Counted from the stretch's first letter, positions 7,402-15,115 are shown. The stretch is 17,314 nucleotides of DNA from UBA2144 sp043819035 (GCA_043819035.1 JBDRFD010000092.1:1-17314); one strand, 5' to 3'. Translations and numbers: made by a program. Notes: generated by a model from the sequence alone, not told the origin.

Positions 7402-8295
7402 ATGATTTCCCTCTTAATCCCCGTCTTCAACGAAGAAAAGGCTATTTTCGACACAGTAAACCGCTGTCATAGGGCTTTATCTCAGACAGAGGAAGAGTTC
7501 GAGATTGTTGTTATCAATGACGGCAGCACAGACTGCACCAACGAGATTCTGGAAGCTACAAACCTTCCTTCTCTGCATATAATTAAGCACCCAAATAATC
7601 AGGGGTACGGATCCAGCATAAAAACCGGCATTCGCCACTCCAGCGGCGGGCTTATCGCAACGATCGATGCGGATGGAACATATCCAATCGAAGAGCTGCC
7701 CCTTCTTTTTGCAAAGCTCAAAGAAACCTGCGCCGATATGGTTGTTGGCGCACGGACGAAGAAAGGAGCAAAGATTCCTTTCATACGAAAACCTGCGAAG
7801 GCTATTGTCTCTTTCCTCGCAAACACGCTTACGGGCATGCACATCCCCGACAACAACTCCGGCATGCGTATCTTCACCCGTTCACTGGCACAAGAGTTTA
7901 TGCACCTTTACCCACAGCGTTTTTCGTTCACAATCACCATCACACTTGCCGCACTTACAAATGGATACATTGTTGAATTTGTGCCCATCGATTATTTTAA
8001 GCGCACAGGGAAGAGCACCCTTTCGGGATTTAACGGATTTAAGCACTTCCTGCAGTTTTTGGGGCTAATCATCAGGATTACCACATACTTTCAACCGCTT
8101 CGGTTTTTCATGTGGCCAGGTATGCTGCTAATTGGCTTGGGAGCCGGAACAATGGGTTACACACTTTGGAAGAATGTGAACATCTCCGACGCAGGACTGC
8201 TGCTGCTGCTTACGGGGATGCAGATTTTCCTTTTTGGCATCCTAGCAGAAGTTGTTGTTCGTCAGCGCCAACCAGGTCACGTTTCCCAACGTTGA
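7402..8295 (+). CDS. GT2 family glycosyltransferase with C-terminal membrane helices (DPM1-like)
   Basis: 297 residues from ATG 7402 (MISLLIPVFNEEKA, the normal GT2 opening); an ATG at 7396 would add two residues. VVINDGSTDCT (37-47) and ATIDADGTYPIEE (86-98, D-A-D metal site at 89-91) are the GT-A catalytic signatures; NSGMRIF and KRTGKSTLSGF match the acceptor-side motifs of polyprenol-phosphate mannosyl/glucosyl transferases. Two C-terminal hydrophobic segments (FMWPGMLLIGLGAGTMGY and AGLLLLLTGMQIFLFGILAE) anchor it. TATAAG at 7387-7392 ends nine bases before ATG 7402, so the transcript could have little or no leader, though no -35 is convincing. Six bases separate it from the YfhO-like gene, so the two are almost surely one operon: lipid-sugar synthesis followed by extracytoplasmic transfer. 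Confidence 0.9.
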   Translation: MISLLIPVFNEEKAIFDTVNRCHRALSQTEEEFEIVVINDGSTDCTNEILEATNLPSLHIIKHPNNQGYGSSIKTGIRHSSGGLIATIDADGTYPIEELPLLFAKLKETCADMVVGARTKKGAKIPFIRKPAKAIVSFLANTLTGMHIPDNNSGMRIFTRSLAQEFMHLYPQRFSFTITITLAALTNGYIVEFVPIDYFKRTGKSTLSGFNGFKHFLQFLGLIIRITTYFQPLRFFMWPGMLLIGLGAGTMGYTLWKNVNISDAGLLLLLTGMQIFLFGILAEVVVRQRQPGHVSQR

Positions 8296-8301
8296 ATTCC
8301 A

Positions 8302-10761
8302 ATGCAAGAACGTGTCCCTAAAAATATCGGCTGCTGGTTTCATGCCCTTTTGTTGCTTGCTATCTTCTACGGAATAGTCTTCTCGCCATTCCTCTTTGGA
8401 GGCTGGTCATTCCTAAGCGTCGATGCGCATTACACAAACTATCCTCTTTTAACGCTTTTTAAAGACCGTTACTTGACGGGAGATTTTATTTGGAATGACC
8501 TGAACTTTCATGGATTCCCGATGGGTCTCGGTTTTAGTTTCTGCTTTCACTTGCTCCTTTATCCCCTTATTCACTTTCTCTCTCCCATCAGTACTCTTCA
8601 TTGGGGAACAATGCTCTATATCACATTTGGGGCTTTCTTTTTCTGTTTGCTTTTAAGAAGACTCAAGTGCTCCTTCTGCGCAAGCCTGCTGGGGGCAACA
8701 CTCTACGGCCTCGGGGCGTGGGCATGGATCTTTGATCTAACAATTTCCACCGCACTTCTCACATTTCCTCTTTTGATACTCTGTATCATTGAAAACCAGA
8801 AGAAGCCGATTGCCATGACAATTCTTGGTTCAATTTTAATAGGCGCAATCTGGCTCATGGTTCATCTGCAATTCGCAGTAATCCTAATTACTTGTGGAGG
8901 CATTATTGCTTTAGTGATTTCAATGAAAGAGAAAAACGGGTTTAAGTCTTTGATGTTGTTCATGATTATGGCGATGGTTGGAACTTTAATCGGACTCGTT
9001 AGAACCTTGCCAATCTATGCCTACGGCCTCCTCTCGCCAAGGACAGCGATGACCATTGCGGATGCATCGCAGGGCCGTACGCTCGGAACAAGTTTTCCAA
9101 TCCAATACTTTTTCCCCAGACTAAACTTATCTTTCTTAAGTGGCACTCCGGACTTCTCTCCTTACATTGGACCAGTGGCATTGCTGCTTGTTTTCGTCGC
9201 CATTTTTACACGTTTCAGAGAACCACTTACACGCTTCCTTGTAATCTCTTACACATTGATATTGATCCTCTCTCTGCCTAACTCCCCTCTTTACGCACTC
9301 CTGTTTCATATACCCCCATTCAACTTTCTACGCGGTGCCACGCGGTGGCTGCTTATTGCAAACATTATCGCGACAACACTGGCAGCTTTGGGGTTTGATG
9401 CAGTTGTCAAAGGTGCTGGAGATAAAACACGAATCATGATTTCAAAGTTCTTTGTACTATTGGGAAGTGCAGCATTCGCAGGAGCTGCCGCCGCTTCGGC
9501 CATCCCATTTGTGTTCAAAGGATTTAGTGGTTCCATCTCCAGATCGTTCGATTGGCGCTTCGCTCGCTTTGCACAAGATATAAACCCGGAACTTCAACAA
9601 TTTAGCAGCACCATGAAAGAATTCACCGAATCATTTCTTCAGGCACTTGGATCCGGATTCAACAATCAATACGGAATACTGGAAGGAAATATTCTGTTCC
9701 CTCTGCTCGCACTCATCATTGCTGGAATCGGATTGGGTTATGCATGGAAACATGTGCCAAAGAAGCGCCGACCGCTTTTTCTACTGATCCTCAATATAAT
9801 TACAATCCTCCCAGTTTTTGTAGCATGGGGAATACGGGAATCCGTTCCACGAACAATATACGAAACGCCGTCCAAAACAATGCAGTACCTAAAAGATAAG
9901 GAAGGGATGTCCTTTGCGTTCATGCCGCAGATTGGGCTTAGGGATAAATTGAAGCTTCCTTATCCCGAAACAACTGATGAAGAAATGCAACAGGCAACCA
10001 TGGCTTATATCCCCGCTTCATATAATCTCTACGCTCTCCTGCCAAGTGCAGACCTCTATGACCGGATTGCAAGTAAAAGAATGGGGCGATTGCAGGGTGC
10101 AATCGGAACACGCACAGCAAGCATGTATGGCTTTGAGGAGTTTTCATGGTCTCCAATCCCCATAGAAGAAAAATTGAATATCCTCGCGCAGAGGCACGCA
10201 CTCCTCGACATCCTCAATATCACACATGTGATAAGCATGTTCTCACTTGAGGAGGTTCAATTGCAGAAAGTCTTCACCGAAGAGGTTGGCCCACACAGAA
10301 TCCCGATTTACATCTACAACAATAAAACGGCAAGACCATTCGCCTATTTTGCCCAACAAGTTGTACTTAAAGAACCGGACTCAGATGAATCATATGATTT
10401 CCTGATAAATGAGAAATGGCCATCTACAAAGACACTCATTGAATGCAAAGGATGTAATGCTGCCAAACGGTTTACCGCTGATGGAATTATTGATGTCACA
10501 GAAAAGACTCCTCATAAAACCTTGCTGCGTTCTTACTCACCTGATGAGCAATGGCTAATCCTCTCTCAAAATTACATGCCGGGATGGCACGTCTTTGTTG
10601 ATGAAGAGGAAGTATCGCCGGCTCTTGCACACTCAACTTTCTTCGCAATTAATCTCACGCCCGGAGAGCACCAAGTGATGCTCAGCTTTTCTTACCCGCA
10701 ATTAATGAAAGATTCCATAAAACTTATTCGAAAACCTAATGAGTCTATCTGGATTAATTGA
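8302..10761 (+). CDS. YfhO-like large membrane protein (putative GT-C transferase)
   Basis: 819 residues with about a dozen membrane segments in the first 520 and a C-terminal extracytoplasmic domain of about 300. The C-terminus carries the signature seen in YfhO-family proteins: LILSQNYMPGWHVFVDEEEV, then FFAINLTPGEHQVMLSFSYP (the NYxPGWxVxVDG...LxxGxHxVxF.YxP pattern). The first loop has SVDAHYTNYPLLTLFKD and NDLNFHGFPMG, with an acidic residue followed by aromatics as in GT-C enzymes; HIPPFNFLRGATRWL is also typical of YfhO. YfhO of Gram-positives is needed for glycosylation of lipoteichoic acid, transferring sugars from polyprenyl phosphate outside the membrane. Here the GT2 partner immediately upstream would supply such a donor. 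Acceptor unknown. Confidence 0.85.
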   Translation: MQERVPKNIGCWFHALLLLAIFYGIVFSPFLFGGWSFLSVDAHYTNYPLLTLFKDRYLTGDFIWNDLNFHGFPMGLGFSFCFHLLLYPLIHFLSPISTLHWGTMLYITFGAFFFCLLLRRLKCSFCASLLGATLYGLGAWAWIFDLTISTALLTFPLLILCIIENQKKPIAMTILGSILIGAIWLMVHLQFAVILITCGGIIALVISMKEKNGFKSLMLFMIMAMVGTLIGLVRTLPIYAYGLLSPRTAMTIADASQGRTLGTSFPIQYFFPRLNLSFLSGTPDFSPYIGPVALLLVFVAIFTRFREPLTRFLVISYTLILILSLPNSPLYALLFHIPPFNFLRGATRWLLIANIIATTLAALGFDAVVKGAGDKTRIMISKFFVLLGSAAFAGAAAASAIPFVFKGFSGSISRSFDWRFARFAQDINPELQQFSSTMKEFTESFLQALGSGFNNQYGILEGNILFPLLALIIAGIGLGYAWKHVPKKRRPLFLLILNIITILPVFVAWGIRESVPRTIYETPSKTMQYLKDKEGMSFAFMPQIGLRDKLKLPYPETTDEEMQQATMAYIPASYNLYALLPSADLYDRIASKRMGRLQGAIGTRTASMYGFEEFSWSPIPIEEKLNILAQRHALLDILNITHVISMFSLEEVQLQKVFTEEVGPHRIPIYIYNNKTARPFAYFAQQVVLKEPDSDESYDFLINEKWPSTKTLIECKGCNAAKRFTADGIIDVTEKTPHKTLLRSYSPDEQWLILSQNYMPGWHVFVDEEEVSPALAHSTFFAINLTPGEHQVMLSFSYPQLMKDSIKLIRKPNESIWIN

Positions 10762-10815
10762 TTGAAACTGTTTTTCACTTTCTACTTCTCACTTCATATT
10801 ATGCACCCATTATCT

Positions 10816-10855
10816 GAACCGCAGATCGCGCAAATTACGCAGATGATGCAGATTA
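10816..10855. repeat. Copy of the GAACCGCAGAT...TTACGCAGAT dispersed repeat
   Basis: GAACCGCAGAT at 10816-10826, then ATTACGCAGAT and a degenerate ATGCAGATTA, repeat the units found at 130-238. Here they are all in one orientation rather than as an inverted pair. It lies between the YfhO-like and GtrA-like genes. No coding role. Confidence 0.6.
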
Positions 10856-10889
10856 TCAGCAACAAAACCGATCCGATACTCACGTTTTA

Positions 10890-10913
10890 CTACTGCGCTA
10901 CTGCGCTACTGCG
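10890..10913. repeat. Tandem repeat, three exact copies of CTACTGCG
   Basis: Three perfect eight-base units, flanked on both sides by TTA. Followed at about 10921-10942 by TTTACCGTTTACAGTTTACCG, another short repeat of seven-base type. All lie in the 191-base spacer before the GtrA-like gene, which otherwise shows no strong promoter. Confidence 0.7.
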
Positions 10914-10952
10914 TTAATTATTTACCGTTTACAGTTTACCGTCCATAACATA

Positions 10953-11363
10953 ATGATGAACCAGTACAATCCCAACATCTTTACAAAGATTCGCCCCCAC
11001 CTCGACCAGTTCGCCCTCTACCTTGTAAGTGGATCGCTTGCAACAGGCATAAATTACATAAGCTTTCTCTTCTTCCTCCGGATCGGAATCTACTATGTAA
11101 CCGCCTCCGTCGTTAGTGAGATTATAGGATTCGTCAGTGCATTTATCCTGCACAAGTACATAGTCTTTAAGAAGCACGGAAGGATCGCTCACCACTTTGG
11201 TCGCTACTGCCTGCTTGGCGTATGGAACACAATCGCCATCAGTGGAATTCTTTACTTTGTGGTGGAATTTGCCGGAGTACCGGAGGAAATCGGGAAGCTA
11301 ATCGGAATTGCCACAGTCGTTAGCTGGAACTTTTTCCTTTACAAGTTCTTCGTCTACATATAA
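10953..11363 (+). CDS. GtrA-like small membrane protein (putative polyprenyl-phosphate-sugar flippase)
   Basis: 136 residues with four hydrophobic segments (about 19-42, 47-68, 83-105, 113-135). The GtrA/PF04138 hallmarks are present: LYLVSGSLATGINYISF near 22-38, VSAFILHKYIVFKK at 61-74 and the terminal VVSWNFFLYKFFVY. GtrA proteins cooperate with GtrB-type GT2 enzymes to bring sugar-phospho-polyprenol to the outer face; two GtrB-like enzymes are encoded in this window. ATG at 10953 is followed by a second ATG, either usable; no Shine-Dalgarno is visible. The formyltransferase starts 13 bases after the stop, suggesting an operon. Confidence 0.9.
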   Translation: MMNQYNPNIFTKIRPHLDQFALYLVSGSLATGINYISFLFFLRIGIYYVTASVVSEIIGFVSAFILHKYIVFKKHGRIAHHFGRYCLLGVWNTIAISGILYFVVEFAGVPEEIGKLIGIATVVSWNFFLYKFFVYI

Positions 11364-11376
11364 ATATAAATCACCA

Positions 11377-12165
11377 ATGCCAAGGAAATTGAAAATCGCC
11401 GCCTTCACGTATGACTTCCCGCATTACCGATCCCAGCAGGGAATCTTTAAGCTCATGATTACAGGGCACGCGCCCGATATTCTCCTTGCACAACCGTATA
11501 AAAAACTTACATTTTATCAGTCAAAAATTCGCTTTTCTCCGCATTATGACGATGTCCCTCAAGCGCGGGACATAGCCAAGTTCTTCGGCATTGATTACCA
11601 AGTCTGCGAACACAATGGCCTCTCAACCGTTGAACTTGTTAAAAAGCTTGACCTTGATATAGGTGTCATCCTGGGGGCGCGCATTCTCTCGAAACAAATC
11701 ATTGAAGCTTTCAATGTTGGAGTCATAAACCCGCATCCCGGCATTATTCCGATCAACAGAGGGCTCGATAACCTTAAGTGGGCAATTGTTCAGAATATTC
11801 CACAAGCCGTTACCTCGCATTTAATTGAACCGCGCATCGACATGGGAAAGTTTATTGATCTCCAGACTCTCGAAGTTTTTGAAGATGACACGCTCATTGA
11901 CATCCATATTCGTCAACAGGAACTCATGCACAAGATGATGGTGGAAGCGATCGAGAAGCTTGAAGCGGATTTCAAGCCAATCTCAATTCAGGAAGAAGGT
12001 ATTTACCGCAACGCAATGGATCCTGAAACGGAAGCAACTCTCATGAACCGTTTCGAGACATACAAAAAGACGTACCCCGTGATGCTGAGGAAATGGAAGG
12101 GGGGGGAGCAGGCATTCCTTGCTAAGGCTTTCGGTGCAACACAGCAAGTTGCCACCACAGCTTAA
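11377..12165 (+). CDS. Formyltransferase family protein, probable sugar N-formyltransferase
   Basis: 262 residues from ATG 11377 (MPRKLKIAAFTYD); the frame is open upstream but overlaps GtrA and has no domain sequence. VINPHPGIIPINRG (116-129) is the formyltransferase active site with N118 and H120, and the third catalytic residue is probably D155 in EPRIDMGKFIDL. These are the N-x-H...D residues of 10-formyl-THF-dependent enzymes. It lacks the full length and C-terminal domain of a methionyl-tRNA formyltransferase (about 310 residues). With an oxidoreductase and a DegT-type aminotransferase encoded convergently next door, N-formylation of a nucleotide-linked amino sugar is the best guess. 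A G8 run (12099-12106) lies near the 3' end, and the last 44 bases overlap the convergent GT2 gene. GART-type or other small-molecule formyl transfer is possible. Confidence 0.82.
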   Translation: MPRKLKIAAFTYDFPHYRSQQGIFKLMITGHAPDILLAQPYKKLTFYQSKIRFSPHYDDVPQARDIAKFFGIDYQVCEHNGLSTVELVKKLDLDIGVILGARILSKQIIEAFNVGVINPHPGIIPINRGLDNLKWAIVQNIPQAVTSHLIEPRIDMGKFIDLQTLEVFEDDTLIDIHIRQQELMHKMMVEAIEKLEADFKPISIQEEGIYRNAMDPETEATLMNRFETYKKTYPVMLRKWKGGEQAFLAKAFGATQQVATTA

Positions 12166-12829
12166 GCATATCTCTCAAAGACCCAAGTACAAAGGAAGGC
12201 TTGGCCCCGCGCGCTTTCCCCCCGCTTCGCTTCTCCTGCACTATATTGATTTTCCCGATGCTGTAGCCGCGCTTTGCCGCTCGAATAAACCGTTCAGCCT
12301 CCGCAAAAGCGCTTCGTGACACTATTGGAATGGATGTGATAATTTCGCGCTTAAAACACTTCACGCTTCCAGGATCATACAGATCAACCCCAAAGAGCAC
12401 GCGCGGGAGCCACCGGTAGCAGAAAGAAACAATGTGGCGGTAGAACGTGTAGTTTTTCGAGGTTCGGGCTAAGACGACAGCATCATATTCATTCATCAGA
12501 GGAAGACATCGTTCTATATGCTCTGGCGGATACTGCCCGTCGCCTGGAACCATAAATACAATATCCCCACGTGCGGCTTGGTAGAGATCCTCAAAAGTAA
12601 CTCCAATTCCAAGATTTACTTCATGACGAAGCGACTGCACTTCGGGGTGCCTTTCACATAACTCTTGAATAATCTGCCAAGTCGCGTCCTTGCTTCCATC
12701 ATCACAAATCACGACTTCAAATTGATCTGCATGCTTATTACCAAGAGCAATACACCGTCGGGTAACATCCTCAAGTGTGGACTGCTCGTTGTATGCCGGC
12801 ACCAGCAGCGATAGGAAGATCACTACCAT
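12122..12829 (-). CDS. GT2 family glycosyltransferase, soluble
   Basis: 235 residues, no membrane helices. FLSLLVPAYNEQSTLEDV (5-22), VVICDDGSKDAT and FMVPGDGQYPPEHIE are the GT-A motifs. The usual D-x-D appears as P-G-D-G-Q, keeping the second Asp but with Gly in place of the first, a variant seen in part of this family. DPGSVKCFKREI resembles the acceptor-side N-S-G-x-R-x-F motif. It is the last gene of the minus-strand operon with aminotransferase and oxidoreductase; its first 59 bases overlap the aminotransferase gene in another frame, and its 3' end overlaps the formyltransferase tail by 44 bases. Likely transfers a sugar made by this operon, perhaps to a lipid carrier. Start ATG 12829; a GTG two codons on is an alternative. 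Confidence 0.85.
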   Translation of the reverse strand: MVVIFLSLLVPAYNEQSTLEDVTRRCIALGNKHADQFEVVICDDGSKDATWQIIQELCERHPEVQSLRHEVNLGIGVTFEDLYQAARGDIVFMVPGDGQYPPEHIERCLPLMNEYDAVVLARTSKNYTFYRHIVSFCYRWLPRVLFGVDLYDPGSVKCFKREIITSIPIVSRSAFAEAERFIRAAKRGYSIGKINIVQEKRSGGKARGAKPSFVLGSLRDMLKLWWQLAVLHRKP

Positions 12830-13949
12830 ACACTACCCGTTTCAGGGTATCAGCGACAAAACAAATCTGCTCTTGGGTCAGTTCTGCGAACATCGGAAGT
12901 GAAATTATTTCAAGCGCAAGCGTTTCAGATACGGGGAACCTGCCCTCCTTATAACCCAAATGCTCATATGCACGCTGAAGATGAATGGGAATGGGATAGT
13001 GAATGCCAGTCGCAATACCTGCTTCTTTAAGCTCGCTTAGAACACGATCGCGATCGGGAACACGGGCAACGAAAAGATGATATACAAGCTGAGAGTCCTC
13101 CCGCTCTTTTATTAGTTGTATTCGGTCGCAATCGCCCAGCAAAGACCGGTACTGCGCAGCGTGTCTTCTTCGTGCTTCATTCCACTGATCAAGATGCTTA
13201 AGCTTAACCACAAGTACTGCCCCCTGAATCCCATCCATACGATCATTCCTCCCGACAAGTTCATGCTGATACTTCCTGGGCATACCATGATCTCTCAGCA
13301 TTCTTACACGCTCTGCAATGTGTGGATCGTTTGTAGTAATTGCTCCCGCCTCCCCATAAGCCCCAAGGTTTTTCCCAGGGTAAAAACTGAATGCTGCAGA
13401 ATCTGCCAGACTGCCGGTTTTTCTTCCTTTATACATCGCCCCATGCGCCTGGCAACTGTCCTCAATAACAATCAATTGATGTTTGCGTGCAATCTCCAAG
13501 ATAGGATCCATATCAGCCGGTTGGCCGAAAAGATGAACAGGAATGACTGCCTTCGTCTGAGGAGTAATGGCTTTTTCAAGAAGTTTAGGATCCATAAGTG
13601 CAGTCCCTTCATCTGCATCAATAAGAACTGGGCGTGCTCCAACCAGTGAAATCGCTTCTGCTGTGGCGAAGAATGTATTGGCAACTGTAATAACATCATC
13701 ACCGGGACCTATTTCATACGCACGTAAAATGAGCTCAAGCGCACCGGTTCCTGACCCAACACCTATGCACTCATCAACTTCACAATAACTTGCAAACGCC
13801 TTTTCAAACGCCTCCACCTCCGGCCCCCCCGCGAAGGCGCATGAATTGAGAACTCTCCCGATAGCTTCATAAACATCTGGACGCAAGGTTGTGTATTGAG
13901 CTTTTAGATCAAGAAACGGCACTTGCATAGGAAGGGTGTTGTAATGCAA
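12771..13949 (-). CDS. DegT/DnrJ/EryC1-type PLP aminotransferase (sugar aminotransferase)
   Basis: 392 residues. FSFYPGKNLGAYGEAGAI contains the PLP lysine (K193 in this numbering), IEDSCQAHG the pyridine-binding Asp (164), and GVGSGTGALEL (63-73) the phosphate loop; HYPIPIHLQRAY is the conserved C-terminal motif. These enzymes convert a keto sugar on a nucleotide to an amino sugar using glutamate. The upstream Gfo/Idh-type dehydrogenase would produce the keto group (WbpB/WbpE-style pair, by analogy). Start: TTG at 13949, chosen because GGAGGA (13962-13957) lies seven bases before it; the family's usual opening M-Q-V-P-F-L-D-L begins at the internal ATG 13928, with no Shine-Dalgarno. It overlaps the oxidoreductase 3' end by 41 bases and the GT2 start by 59. 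The tail SDLPIAAGAGIQRAVHT looks like a non-domain extension. Confidence 0.92.
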   Translation of the reverse strand: MHYNTLPMQVPFLDLKAQYTTLRPDVYEAIGRVLNSCAFAGGPEVEAFEKAFASYCEVDECIGVGSGTGALELILRAYEIGPGDDVITVANTFFATAEAISLVGARPVLIDADEGTALMDPKLLEKAITPQTKAVIPVHLFGQPADMDPILEIARKHQLIVIEDSCQAHGAMYKGRKTGSLADSAAFSFYPGKNLGAYGEAGAITTNDPHIAERVRMLRDHGMPRKYQHELVGRNDRMDGIQGAVLVVKLKHLDQWNEARRRHAAQYRSLLGDCDRIQLIKEREDSQLVYHLFVARVPDRDRVLSELKEAGIATGIHYPIPIHLQRAYEHLGYKEGRFPVSETLALEIISLPMFAELTQEQICFVADTLKRVVYGSDLPIAAGAGIQRAVHT

Positions 13950-14955
13950 TAAAAGATCCTCCAGAAGCGAGAGACTCAGAAGCAGCTTCCAGAAGCTTTA
14001 CAACCTGCAATCCTTCTCTCCCGCCTGTCACCGGTTCCTTTCCGGATTTAATACAATCAAGAAAATGCATTGCTCCAGTCTTCAGCGCCTCCGCGCGATC
14101 GAGTTTCGGGATAAGGACATCGGCAGCACGATAGATCGGCGTGAAAGCTGTCACCTCCTCACCGGAGATATCAAAGTTAACTCCTTTGTCATAAACACGA
14201 ACCTTCTCGCTCGGTTCCACATCATCATACACAAGCATCCTCTTGCTCCCACCGATCAACATCAGCCTCATCTTCACCGGAGAAAGCCAACTGACCCGGA
14301 TGTGCGCATGAAATCCGCTTGGATAACTGATGTTGATGAACGCAAGTTCTTCCTGGTTGTTCCCCACATGCTTGTGACCAACCGCCTGTACCGCATCAGG
14401 GTTTTCATCAACAAGGTATGAGAGAATCGAGAGGTCATGCGGAGCAAGATCCCAAATGACATTGATATCTTGCTGTAAGAGCCCAAGGTTAATGCGTGCT
14501 GAATCAAAGTAATACAGGTCTCCCAGCTCCTTACTTTCAATGAGCTCACGCATTTTGCGAACCGCACCGGTAAAAACAAACGTGTGATCAACCATTAGTA
14601 TTAGCCCCTTTCCTTTGGCAAGCTCAACCAGCTCTTCAGCTTGTGCGCTTGTCTTCGTCATGGGCTTCTCAATAAATACATGCTTGCCTGCATTCATCGC
14701 AGACTTTGCAAGCACGTAATGTGAGGAGACCGGAGTCGCAATGGCAATCGCATCGGTATTGGGATCCTCTATGACTTCCTTGGCATTTGTTGTCGTTCGA
14801 ATGGTGGGATACACAGACCGGACTTTATTGAGATTCTCCTCCTCCAAATCAGCCACCATACTCACTGTACTCCCATCAACAGAAAAGAAATTCCTAACCA
14901 GATTTGGTCCCCAGTAGCCGTAGCCGATGATGCCGACGCGCAGAGGTGTGTGCAT
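13909..14955 (-). CDS. Gfo/Idh/MocA family oxidoreductase (nucleotide-sugar dehydrogenase candidate)
   Basis: 348 residues. RVGIIGYGYWGPNLVRNF (6-23) is the NAD(P)-binding Rossmann start; VFIEKPMT (93-100) carries the E-K-P motif with the catalytic Lys, and WDLAPHDLSIL (168-178) holds the Asp/His pair of the substrate site. The GYWGPNLVRNF version is common in surface-polysaccharide clusters beside DegT-type aminotransferases, where members oxidise C3 or another hydroxyl of a UDP/dTDP sugar. It is first in the operon and directly precedes such an aminotransferase, overlapping it by 41 bases. The ATG at 14955 has no Shine-Dalgarno; a TATACT ends six bases upstream, so the message may be leaderless. 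Substrate unproven. Confidence 0.9.
   Translation of the reverse strand: MHTPLRVGIIGYGYWGPNLVRNFFSVDGSTVSMVADLEEENLNKVRSVYPTIRTTTNAKEVIEDPNTDAIAIATPVSSHYVLAKSAMNAGKHVFIEKPMTKTSAQAEELVELAKGKGLILMVDHTFVFTGAVRKMRELIESKELGDLYYFDSARINLGLLQQDINVIWDLAPHDLSILSYLVDENPDAVQAVGHKHVGNNQEELAFINISYPSGFHAHIRVSWLSPVKMRLMLIGGSKRMLVYDDVEPSEKVRVYDKGVNFDISGEEVTAFTPIYRAADVLIPKLDRAEALKTGAMHFLDCIKSGKEPVTGGREGLQVVKLLEAASESLASGGSFIALQHPSYASAVS
13957..13962 (-). promoter_or_regulatory. Strong Shine-Dalgarno (GGAGGA) deciding a TTG start
   Basis: GGAGGA reads on the minus strand inside the end of the oxidoreductase gene, with seven bases to the TTG at 13949-13947. It is the clearest ribosome binding site in the window and favours the longer aminotransferase start over the internal ATG at 13928. 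Confidence 0.65.
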
Positions 14956-14961
14956 GAGAGG

Positions 14962-14992
14962 AGTATATCAAAAGAAACAAGTATCATGACAA
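14962..14992 (-). promoter_or_regulatory. Putative promoter of the oxidoreductase operon, leaderless geometry
   Basis: On the minus strand, TTGTCA (14992-14987) and TATACT (14967-14962) are separated by 19 bases. The -10 box ends six bases before the ATG at 14955, so transcription would start at or next to the start codon. The spacing is slightly long; only motifs support it. Confidence 0.4.
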
Positions 14993-15069
14993 ATGTTCTT
15001 TTATTTCTTTCTGAACTACAAATAGGGCTTTTTTAGGTTATTGGCTGAAGTTATTGTGGTCATCAGCAG

Positions 15070-15094
15070 ACACAATCGCTTTCGGTGATTGTGT
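15070..15094. other. Stem-loop between divergent genes
   Basis: ACACAATC (15070-15077) pairs with GATTGTGT (15087-15094) around a nine-base loop. A T-rich stretch ending in TTTTT follows at 15106-15110. No upstream plus-strand gene needs a terminator here; it may belong to the leader or promoter region of the small ORF at 15116. Confidence 0.45.
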
Positions 15095-15115
15095 TGCTTT
15101 GTCAGTTTTTATAGG

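Noticed and set aside
12119..12319. Frame-shifted continuation of the formyltransferase past the G8 run (66-residue plus-strand ORF)
   Set aside because: It is antisense to the well-supported GT2 C-terminus and rich in proline, serine and arginine without domain character; the existing formyltransferase end is plausible.
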